Positions 39,745 to 47,389 of a stretch of 64,000 bases of DNA are shown here, one piece after another. Made by a program: the position numbers and the translations under genes. The notes below the pieces were generated by a model that worked only from the letters and a program-made list of their open reading frames with translations, was not told the origin of the DNA and did no database searches. Source of the DNA: Kitasatospora sp052076145 (GTDB lineage Bacteria; Actinomycetota; Actinomycetes; Streptomycetales; Streptomycetaceae). The first letter of the stretch is position 1. Each line of letters begins with the position of its first letter. The DNA lies in NCBI RefSeq assembly GCF_052076145.1, contig NZ_CP197246.1, forward strand, positions 4,154,001 to 4,218,000. The letters run 5' to 3'.

Positions 39745-40707
39745 GTGGCCGTACGCCACCTCATCTCTCTCGAAGACCTCACCGACGCCGAGCTGTGGTC
39801 CGTCGTGGCACGGGGTGCCGACTTCGCGTCCGGGCGGGCCGGGGCCGTGCGTCCGCTGGACGGGGCGGTCGCCGGGGTCTACTTCCGCAAGACGTCCACC
39901 CGGACCCGGACGGCGTTCTCCGCCGGGGCGCTGCGCCTCGGCGGACAGATCGTCAGCTACGGGCCCGACGACCTCCAACTGAACACCGGGGAGACCACCC
40001 AGGACACCGGCGAGGTGTTCTCCCGGATGCTGGACGTCCTGGTCGCCCGGACGGCCGGCGAGACGGCCGAACTGCGGGCCTGGGCCGGGCAGGACCGGAT
40101 GTCGGTGGTCAACGCGATGAGCGCCGACGAGCACCCGACCCAGGGCCTGACCGATCTGACCACGCTGCTGCGGCAGTTCGGGCGGATCGACGGCCTGCGG
40201 GTGCTCTACATCGGGGAGGGCAACAACACGGCGGCCGCGCTGGCGCTCGGCCTGATGCGCTTCGAGCGGGTCGAGCTGGAGCTGCGTACGCCGCCCGGCT
40301 TCGGCATCACCGAGGACATCCGGGCCAAGGCGCTGGCGCGGGCCGCGAAGAGCGGCTCGCGGCTGGTCGAGCGGCACGACATGGACGAGCTGCCGGTCGA
40401 CGTGGATGCCGTCTACACCTCGCGCTGGCAGACCACCGGCACCTCGAAGCCGGACCCGAACTGGCGTGAGCTGTTCGCGCCGTTCCAGATCACCGCCGCG
40501 CTGTGGGAGGACAGCCCGAAGGCCGTCTTCCTGCACGACCTGCCCGCCCACCGCGGCGAGGAGGTCACCGCGGAGGTGCTGGACGGCCCGGCGAGCATCG
40601 CCTTCGACCAGGCGGCGAACAAGATGTACAGCGCGATGGCGGTGCTGGAGTGGTGCCGCAAGGGCACCGTCACGGCCTGGGACACCGACGGGGACGACCT
40701 CCGATGA
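39745..40707 (+). CDS. Ornithine/aspartate-carbamoyltransferase-family enzyme with altered amino-acid site
   Basis: A 320-residue transcarbamylase. The carbamoyl-phosphate site is intact (STRTR at 51-55 and DEHPTQGLTD). LGGQIVSYGPDDLQLNTGETTQDT resembles OTCases. The amino-acid-site signature, HCLP in ornithine carbamoyltransferases, is FLHDLP here with Asp265 in place of Cys, so the acceptor is probably not ornithine. GTG 39745 with AGGAG 6 nt upstream. The stop overlaps the next MFS start (ATGA). It may form a ureido amino acid for the NRPS; a diamino acid or the PAPA amine are candidates. Confidence 0.8.
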   Translation: MAVRHLISLEDLTDAELWSVVARGADFASGRAGAVRPLDGAVAGVYFRKTSTRTRTAFSAGALRLGGQIVSYGPDDLQLNTGETTQDTGEVFSRMLDVLVARTAGETAELRAWAGQDRMSVVNAMSADEHPTQGLTDLTTLLRQFGRIDGLRVLYIGEGNNTAAALALGLMRFERVELELRTPPGFGITEDIRAKALARAAKSGSRLVERHDMDELPVDVDAVYTSRWQTTGTSKPDPNWRELFAPFQITAALWEDSPKAVFLHDLPAHRGEEVTAEVLDGPASIAFDQAANKMYSAMAVLEWCRKGTVTAWDTDGDDLR

Positions 40708-41939
40708 GCGTGCTCCAGGCCGAGGCGCCGGTGGCGGCACCGGCCGAACCACTGCGCCGCAACCGGGACTTCCTGATGCTGTGGATCGGCGCGGGCATCT
40801 CGATGCTGGGCCTGCGGGCGGGCACGGTCGCCTACCCGCTGCTGGTGGTCTGGCAGGGCGGCACGCCCGTCGCCGCCGGTCTGGTGAGCTTCGCCGCCGT
40901 GCTGCCGCAGCTGCTGGTGCAGCTGCCGGCCGGGGTGGCGGTGGACCGCTGGGACCGGCGCCGGGTGATGGTGGCCTGCGACCTGGTCGGCGTCCTGGCG
41001 ATGGGGTCCGTCGCCGCGATGGTGCTGCACGGCAGCCTCTGGCTGCCGCTGCTGATGGCGGCGGCCTTCTTCGAGGGCAGCGCCGCGCTGGTCTACCGGC
41101 TGGCCGAGCGGGCGGCCGTCCGCAATCTCGTCCGGCCCGACCAGCTGTCCGCCGCGCTCGGCCAGAACGAGGCCCGGGGGCAGGCCGCCGGTCTGCTCGG
41201 CGGCCCGGCCGGGAGCGGGCTGTTCACCCTGGCCGGCTGGCTGCCGTTCGGCTTCACCGCCGTCGCGCACCTGGCGGCGCTGGTGACGCTGCTGCTGATC
41301 CGCAAGGACCTCCAGGAGGCCCGGACGGTCGAACCGAGGCGGGTGCGGACGGAGATCGCCGAGGGGCTGGCCTGGGTCTGGCAGCAGCGCTTCATGCGGG
41401 CCGCGGTGACGCTCATCGCGGGCAGCAACCTGCTCTTCCAGATCCTCGCGCTGGCACTCGTCCTGGTGGTCAAGCAGCACGGCGGCTCGCCACTGACGAT
41501 CGGCCTGATCGGCATGGTGTCGGGTGTGGGCGGGGTGGCCGGTGCGCTGGCGGGCCCGTGGTGCATGCGGCGGCTGCCGATGTCGGTGCTGATCTGCGGC
41601 ACGCTGGTCGCCTGGGCGCTGCTGACGCTGCCGGTCGCCTTCACCTCGGGGCCGGTGCAGCTGGGTGCGCTGTTCGCGGGCATGAGCTTCGCGGGGGCGC
41701 TGGTCAACGTCGTCGCCGGGGTCTACCAGGTGCAGGTCACCCCCGATGCGCTCCAGGGGCGGGTGACGAGCGTCTTCGCGCTGGCGAGCTCCGGGATGAA
41801 CTCGGCGGGGGCGCTGGCGGGCGGTCTGCTGCTCAGCGCGCTCGGCACCCGGACGACGGTCGTGGGGGTCGCCGCGGCGATGGCGCTGATGGCGGTCGCC
41901 GCCGTGCTGACGCCCGCGATCAGGCGGCCTCCCCAGTAG
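40704..41939 (+). CDS. MFS exporter coupled to the carbamoyltransferase
   Basis: A 411-residue MFS protein of the EntS/macrolide-efflux-like group: RNRDFLMLWIGAGISMLGLRAGTVAYPLLV starts helix 1, VDRWDRRRVMVACDLVG is motif A, and TPDALQGRVTSVFALASSGMNSAGALAGG is typical of the C-terminal half. ATG 40704 overlaps the carbamoyltransferase stop by four bases. Relatives export siderophores and peptides, so it is the likeliest exporter of the NRPS product. The gene ends before a terminator and the MbtH-NRPS operon. Confidence 0.8.
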   Translation: MSVLQAEAPVAAPAEPLRRNRDFLMLWIGAGISMLGLRAGTVAYPLLVVWQGGTPVAAGLVSFAAVLPQLLVQLPAGVAVDRWDRRRVMVACDLVGVLAMGSVAAMVLHGSLWLPLLMAAAFFEGSAALVYRLAERAAVRNLVRPDQLSAALGQNEARGQAAGLLGGPAGSGLFTLAGWLPFGFTAVAHLAALVTLLLIRKDLQEARTVEPRRVRTEIAEGLAWVWQQRFMRAAVTLIAGSNLLFQILALALVLVVKQHGGSPLTIGLIGMVSGVGGVAGALAGPWCMRRLPMSVLICGTLVAWALLTLPVAFTSGPVQLGALFAGMSFAGALVNVVAGVYQVQVTPDALQGRVTSVFALASSGMNSAGALAGGLLLSALGTRTTVVGVAAAMALMAVAAVLTPAIRRPPQ

Positions 41940-41957
41940 GGGAACATCCCATCGCGT

Positions 41958-41991
41958 ACGGCCCGTCGGAGAGACATCTCCGGCGGGCCGT
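41958..41991 (+). terminator. Terminator before the MbtH-NRPS operon
   Basis: 15-bp stem with one mismatch (ACGGCCCGTCGGAGA / TCTCCGGCGGGCCGT) and a 4-nt loop, 18 bp past the MFS stop. Confidence 0.7.
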
Positions 41992-42027
41992 CGGCGTATG
42001 CGGCGGCAGTAGTGATCACAGAGACCT

Positions 42028-42066
42028 CGTATAGACGCCCCCCCGAGGCTGGTCCCGACGGACCAG
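42028..42066 (+). promoter_or_regulatory. Probable promoter and palindromic operator of the MbtH-NRPS operon
   Basis: A TATAGA -10-like hexamer near 42030 is followed by a perfect palindrome, CTGGTCC-CGAC-GGACCAG, at 42049-42066, which ends 32 bp before the MbtH ATG. The palindrome could be an operator overlapping the transcription start or a hairpin in the leader. Confidence 0.4.
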
Positions 42067-42097
42067 AACCTGACTCGTGAAGTCTGAGGAGATTTCC

Positions 42098-42319
42098 ATG
42101 TCCAGTGCACAGAACACCGCTCCCGCCTTCCACGTGGTGCTAAACGACGAGGAGCAGTACTCGCTCTGGTCGGCCGACCGCGAGCTGCCCGCCGGCTGGC
42201 GCGCGGAAGGCTTCACCGGCACCCGCGAGGAGGCCCTGGCGCACATCGGCGAGGTGTGGACGGACATGCGCCCGCTGAGCCTGCGTCAGCGCATGGAGCA
42301 GACCGCAGCCGCCGCCTGA
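42098..42319 (+). CDS. mbtH: MbtH-like protein
   Basis: A 73-residue protein with the MbtH pattern: FHVVLNDEEQYSLW, ELPAGWRAEGFTGTREEALAHI, and the C-terminal VWTDMRPLSLRQRME. It lacks the usual NPF start (reads NTAPAF). The otherwise conserved Trp-Thr-Asp-Met-Arg-Pro segment is intact. MbtH proteins bind NRPS adenylation domains and are often needed for their folding or activity. ATG 42098 with GAGGAGAT. It is the first gene of the NRPS operon, 66 bp before NRPS 1. Confidence 0.9.
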   Translation: MSSAQNTAPAFHVVLNDEEQYSLWSADRELPAGWRAEGFTGTREEALAHIGEVWTDMRPLSLRQRMEQTAAAA

Positions 42320-42385
42320 CCCCCGCAAGAACACCGCACCACTCGACCCGCCCATCGGCAGCTGCCGACCGTCTGAGGAGTACCT

Positions 42386-45300
42386 ATGATTTCCGAGTCG
42401 TGGTCGAACGGCTCAACCGGCGAGTTCACCCCCGTCCATGAGCTCGTCGCCCGCCAGGCGGCGCGTACGCCGGACCGGGTCGCCGTGGTCGACGGGCGGG
42501 TCGAGCTCAGCTACGCCGAGCTCGACGCGCGGGCCAACCGGCTGGCCCACTTCCTGCGGGGCGAGGGTGTCGGCCCGGACAAGGTGGTCGGGATCTGCCT
42601 GCGCCGCGGCGCCGACCTGGTGGTCGCGCTGCTCGCGGTGTGGCGGGCGGGCGGTGCGTACGTGCCGCTCGACCCGGACCAGCCGTTCGCCCGGCTCGAC
42701 TGGATCGTCAAGGACACCGGTGCCGCACTGGTGCTGACCGAGGACGCGGTGGCCGGGGTGTTCGCGAAGGCGGGCGTCCGGGCGGTCACGGCGGCCGAGC
42801 TGCGCGAGCAGACCACTGCTCGGCCCACCAGCGCCCCGGGCGCCGAACTGGCCCCGGCGGACGCCGCGTACGTCATCTACACCTCCGGCTCGACCGGCAC
42901 CCCCAAGGGTGTCGTCGTCACCCAGGCCGGGATCGGCAACCGGATCGGCTGGGTCCTGAGCGGCCCCGGCCTCGGCGCCGACGACCGCGTCCTGCAGAAG
43001 ACCGCGCTGACCTTCGACGCGCACTGCTGGGAGGTCTTCGCCCCGCTGATCACCGGCGGCGCCGTCGTGCTGGCGCCCGTCGGGGCCGAGCGTGACCCGG
43101 GCGCGCTGCTGCGCGCGACCGCCGAGTACGGCGTCACCGTGCTCCAGGTCGTGCCCTCGGTGCTGCGGCTGCTGGTCGAGGAGCCGGGCTGGGCGGGCTG
43201 CAGCTCGCTGCGCCTGCTCTTCTCCGCCGGTGAGGCGCTGCACGCCGAGCTGGTGCAGCGGGTGCTGCGCCTCGTCGACGTCGAGGTGTGGAACACCTAC
43301 GGCCCGACCGAGTGCTCGATCGACGTCACCGCGCACCGCTTCGACCGTACGCAGCTGGCCGGCCCGGTGCCGATCGGCCGTCCGATCGAGAACATGCGGG
43401 TGCTGGTGGCCGACGCCAACGGCCTGCCCGTCCCGATCGGCGTCGCGGGTGAGCTGTGCGCCGGTGGCGTCGGTGTCGCCCGTGGCTACCTGGGCCGCCC
43501 CGACCTGACCGCCGACCGCTTCGTGCCGGACGGCTTCGCCAAGGACGGCTCCCGGCTCTACCGCACCGGTGACCGGGTGCGCTGGCGCAAGGACGGCGTC
43601 CTGGAGTACCTGGGCCGCGCGGACGACCAGGCCAAGGTCAACGGCGTCCGGATCGAGCCCGGCGAGGTCGAGTGCGCGCTCGTCGCCCACCCGGGCGTCG
43701 GCGGCGCCATCGTCACCACCTTCACCGCCCCCGACGGCGGCCTACGCCTCGCGGCGTACGTGCAGACCCGGGGCGGCGACATCCTCGGCGAACTGCGCGG
43801 CTTCCTCCGCGAGCGGCTGCCGGACACGCACATCCCCGCGACCTTCATCGAGGTCGAGGAGTTCCCGCTGACCTCCAGCGGCAAGGTCGACCGCAAGGCG
43901 CTGCCCGTCCCCGGCCTCGACGCCGAGAGCGGCCGCGCCTCCTACCAGGCCCCGCGCACCGAGACCGAGCTGCTGATCGCCCAGGTCTGGCAGGACCTGC
44001 TGAAGGTCGAACGCGTCGGCCTGGACGACGACTTCTTCCACCTCGGCGGCACCTCGCTCCAGCTGACCCGGCTCGCCAACCAGCTCTGCCGCCTCTCCGG
44101 CCGCGAGGTCAAGCTGCGCGCCCTGCTGGTCGCCAGCACGGTCGAGGCGCAGGCCCAGCTGATCGCGCCGGCCGACGACACCGCTGTGAGCACCATCGCC
44201 AAGATCGACCGCGAGGGCGGCCTGCCGCTCTCCTTCGGCCAGCACCGCCTCTGGTTCATGGACCGGATGAACCCGCAGAGCGCCGAGTGGGTGGCCGGCA
44301 TGTTCCTCCGCGTCCCCGCCGACACCCGCGCCGAGCACGTCCGCCGGGCCGTCGACGCGCTGGTCGCCCGGCACGAGGCGCTGCGCACCCGGTACGCCGT
44401 GGTGGACGGCGAGTCGCTCCAGTTCGTGCAGGAGCCGTTCTCCGTCGACGTCCGCGAACTGGACGTCGAGCGGCCGGAGTTGACCGAGCTGCTGACCGAG
44501 GAGTTCGGCCGGGGCTTCGACCTCGAGAACGGCCCGCTGCTGCGCGGCCTGCTCGCCCGCCTCCCCGGCGAGGAGCAGGTGCTGACGCTGACGATGCACC
44601 ACATCGTCACCGACGGCTGGTCCTCCGCGATCATGGAGCGCGAGCTCAGGGAGCTGCTCGCCGCCGCCATCGAGGAGCGCGAGCCCGAGCTGCCCGCGCT
44701 GGAGATCCAGTACGCCGACTACGCCGTCTGGCAGCGCGAGCAGTTCACCGACGAGCTGCTGGAGGCCGAACTCGACCACTGGCGCGGCGTGCTGGAGGGC
44801 TTCACCCCGCTCGCCCTGCCCACCGACCGCCCGCGCGCCGCCGTCCGCGACGGCCGGGGCTCGGTGGTCTTCTTCACCGTCCCCGAGCAGACCGTCAGCA
44901 AGCTGACCGCGCTCGGCCGCGAGCACGGCGCGACCCCCTTCGCCACCCTGCTGACCGGCTTCGCCGCGCTGCTCGCCCGCCAGGGCAACCAGTGGGACGT
45001 CCCCGTCGGCACCCCCGTCGCGGGCCGCGACCGGGCCGAGATCGAGAACGTCGTCGGCTTCTTCCTGAACAGTCTGGTGCTGCGCTGCGCCCTCGACCAC
45101 GAGCTCGGCTTCGCCGAGGCGCTGGAGCGCGTCAAGGCCGTCTGCACGGACGCCTTCGGCCACCAGGACCTGCCGTTCGAGCGCCTGGTCGACGAGCTGG
45201 CGCCGATCCGCGACCTCTCCCGCACCCCGCTCTACCAGGTCGCCTTCGACCTGCACGACGAGGAGTTCAACGGCGCGACCGAACAGGCCGAGGACCAGGA

Positions 45301-47389
45301 CACCCTGGCCGCGCTCTGGGGCCTCGCCCACACCGACCTCACCCTCTACATGCGCCGCAGCAGCGACGGCACGATGGCCGGGCAGCTGGAGTACGCGACC
45401 GCGCTCTTCGACACCGGCACCGTGCAGGCCCTCGCCGACCGCTTCGTCCGGCTGCTCACCGCCGTCGCCGAGGACCCGCAGGCCGCACTCGGCGAGATCG
45501 ACCTGCTGCCCGCCGAGGAGCGCGACACGCTGCTCAACGGCTTCGCCCTGGGCCGTGGCTACGAGGTCGAGCTGACCACGCTCCAGCAGTTCGAGCGCCA
45601 GGCCGCCGAGACCCCGGCCGCCGTCGCGGTGGCCGAGGACGGCAGCCTCACCAGCTACGCCGAGCTGGACGCCCAGGCCAACCGCCTGGCCCACCACCTG
45701 CGCGAACTCGGCGTCACCGAGGAGTCGGTGGTCGGCGTGCTGATCGACCGCGGCGCCTCGCTGCTCGCCTCGCTGCTCGCCGTCTGGAAGGCCGGCGCCG
45801 CGTACGTGCCGATGGACCCGAGCTGGCCGGCCGGCCGCGTCGCGACCATGGCCACCGACGCGCAGGCCCCCGTGGTGCTCACCCAGACCTCGTACGGCAG
45901 CCGCTTCGACGGCCGCTACGACGGCAGGGTCGTCCGGGTCGACGCCGTGGCCGAGCGGCTGGAGCTGCTCCCCGCCACCGCGCCGGGCGTCCGGGCCGAC
46001 CTCGACCGCCTCGCGTACGTGATCTACACCTCCGGCTCGACCGGCAAGCCCAAGGGTGTCGCCGTGCCGCACCGCGGCCTGGCCAACCACCTCCAGTGGG
46101 CCGTCGCCGAGCTGGCCTCGCAGGGGCAGGGCGGTGGCGCGGTGTTCTCCTCCGTCGCCTTCGACCTGGTGGTGCCCAACCTGTGGGCGCCGCTGCTCTG
46201 CGGCCAGCGGGTGACGATGCTGCCGCAGGCGATGGACCTCTCCGAGCTGGGCTCCCGCCTGGTCGAGGCGGGCCCGTTCAGCTTCCTCAAGCTCACCCCC
46301 GGCCACCTGGAGATCCTCTCCCGCCAGGTGACGCCCGCCCAGGCCGCCGCACTGGCCGGTGTCGTGGTCGTCGCCGGTGAGGCCCTCTCCGGCCAACTGG
46401 CCGGCCAGTGGGCCGAGTGGCTCGGCGACGGCCGCCTGGTCAACGAGTACGGCCCGACCGAGGCGTCGGTCGGCACCTGCATCTACCCGGTCGCGCAGCA
46501 CGGCACCACGGGCATCGTCCCGATCGGCCGCCCGCTGCCCAACCTCACCATGTACGTGCTCGACCAGGGCCTGCGCCCGCTGCCGATCGGCGCGATCGGC
46601 GAGCTCTACGTCGGCGGCATCAGCGTCGCCCGGGGCTACGCCGACCAGCCGGAGCTGACGGCCGAGCGCTTCCTGCCCGACCCGTACGGCGCCCCCGGCA
46701 CCCGGCTCTACCGCACCGGTGACCTGGCCCGCTGGCTGCCCGAAGGCGCGGTCGACTTCCTCGGCCGGATCGACAACCAGGTGAAGATCCGGGGCTACCG
46801 GATCGAGCCCGGCGAGGCGCAGGCCGTGCTCGTCCGGCACCCGGACGTCGCCGAGGCCGTGGTCGTCGCCCTGGTCACCGAGACCGACGGCGGACAGCCC
46901 GACGCCCGCCTGGCCGCGTACTTCGTACCCAAGGACGGCGCCGCCGTACCGGCCGAGGAGCTCGACGCGTACTGCGCCGAGTACCTCCCCGGCTACCTGG
47001 TGCCGAGCACCTTCACCCCGCTGGCCGCCCTGCCGCTGAACGCCAACGGCAAGGTCGACCGCAAGGCGCTGCCCGCGCCGGAGGAGGTGCGCCAGGAGGA
47101 GAAGACCGCCCCGCGCACCGTCGTCGAGGAGCGGATCGCCGAGATCTGGCTCGAACTGCTCGGCGCCACCGTGGGCGTGCACGACAACTTCTTCCACTCC
47201 GGTGGCAACTCGATCCTGGCGATCCGGCTGATCGCCGAGATCCAGGCCGAGTTCGAGGTCCCGATGCCCGTCCGGGCCATCTTCGAGGGCCCCACCGTCG
47301 CCCAGATGGCCGAGGCCGTCGAGGCCGCCATCACGGCAGAGATCGACCAGATGACCGACTCCGAGCTGATGGAGGAGCAGAGCGCATGA
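42386..47389 (+). CDS. NRPS 1: A-T-C-A-T (initiation and first elongation module)
   Basis: 1667 residues. A1 is about 15-515, T1 530-590 (Ser557 in LGGTSL), C 610-1040 with an intact HHIVTDGWS site (His738, His739, Asp743), A2 1060-1560 and T2 1575-1645 (Ser1609 in SGGNSI). No starter C domain, so it begins the chain. By manual alignment to the GrsA pocket (nine variable positions), A1 reads D-A-W-Q-F-A-T-I-D, close to the glutamine code, and A2 reads D-L-P-K-V-A-E-V-G, closest to Asn/Asp codes. Both are tentative, and analogues such as ureido amino acids could fit A1. There is no epimerisation, methylation or release domain. Its stop overlaps the start of NRPS 2 by four bases. Confidence 0.9.
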   Translation: MISESWSNGSTGEFTPVHELVARQAARTPDRVAVVDGRVELSYAELDARANRLAHFLRGEGVGPDKVVGICLRRGADLVVALLAVWRAGGAYVPLDPDQPFARLDWIVKDTGAALVLTEDAVAGVFAKAGVRAVTAAELREQTTARPTSAPGAELAPADAAYVIYTSGSTGTPKGVVVTQAGIGNRIGWVLSGPGLGADDRVLQKTALTFDAHCWEVFAPLITGGAVVLAPVGAERDPGALLRATAEYGVTVLQVVPSVLRLLVEEPGWAGCSSLRLLFSAGEALHAELVQRVLRLVDVEVWNTYGPTECSIDVTAHRFDRTQLAGPVPIGRPIENMRVLVADANGLPVPIGVAGELCAGGVGVARGYLGRPDLTADRFVPDGFAKDGSRLYRTGDRVRWRKDGVLEYLGRADDQAKVNGVRIEPGEVECALVAHPGVGGAIVTTFTAPDGGLRLAAYVQTRGGDILGELRGFLRERLPDTHIPATFIEVEEFPLTSSGKVDRKALPVPGLDAESGRASYQAPRTETELLIAQVWQDLLKVERVGLDDDFFHLGGTSLQLTRLANQLCRLSGREVKLRALLVASTVEAQAQLIAPADDTAVSTIAKIDREGGLPLSFGQHRLWFMDRMNPQSAEWVAGMFLRVPADTRAEHVRRAVDALVARHEALRTRYAVVDGESLQFVQEPFSVDVRELDVERPELTELLTEEFGRGFDLENGPLLRGLLARLPGEEQVLTLTMHHIVTDGWSSAIMERELRELLAAAIEEREPELPALEIQYADYAVWQREQFTDELLEAELDHWRGVLEGFTPLALPTDRPRAAVRDGRGSVVFFTVPEQTVSKLTALGREHGATPFATLLTGFAALLARQGNQWDVPVGTPVAGRDRAEIENVVGFFLNSLVLRCALDHELGFAEALERVKAVCTDAFGHQDLPFERLVDELAPIRDLSRTPLYQVAFDLHDEEFNGATEQAEDQDTLAALWGLAHTDLTLYMRRSSDGTMAGQLEYATALFDTGTVQALADRFVRLLTAVAEDPQAALGEIDLLPAEERDTLLNGFALGRGYEVELTTLQQFERQAAETPAAVAVAEDGSLTSYAELDAQANRLAHHLRELGVTEESVVGVLIDRGASLLASLLAVWKAGAAYVPMDPSWPAGRVATMATDAQAPVVLTQTSYGSRFDGRYDGRVVRVDAVAERLELLPATAPGVRADLDRLAYVIYTSGSTGKPKGVAVPHRGLANHLQWAVAELASQGQGGGAVFSSVAFDLVVPNLWAPLLCGQRVTMLPQAMDLSELGSRLVEAGPFSFLKLTPGHLEILSRQVTPAQAAALAGVVVVAGEALSGQLAGQWAEWLGDGRLVNEYGPTEASVGTCIYPVAQHGTTGIVPIGRPLPNLTMYVLDQGLRPLPIGAIGELYVGGISVARGYADQPELTAERFLPDPYGAPGTRLYRTGDLARWLPEGAVDFLGRIDNQVKIRGYRIEPGEAQAVLVRHPDVAEAVVVALVTETDGGQPDARLAAYFVPKDGAAVPAEELDAYCAEYLPGYLVPSTFTPLAALPLNANGKVDRKALPAPEEVRQEEKTAPRTVVEERIAEIWLELLGATVGVHDNFFHSGGNSILAIRLIAEIQAEFEVPMPVRAIFEGPTVAQMAEAVEAAITAEIDQMTDSELMEEQSA

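Noticed and set aside
43742..47197. 1151-codon minus-strand frame inside NRPS 1
   Set aside because: Antisense shadow of conserved NRPS domains; no start signal and no family motifs.
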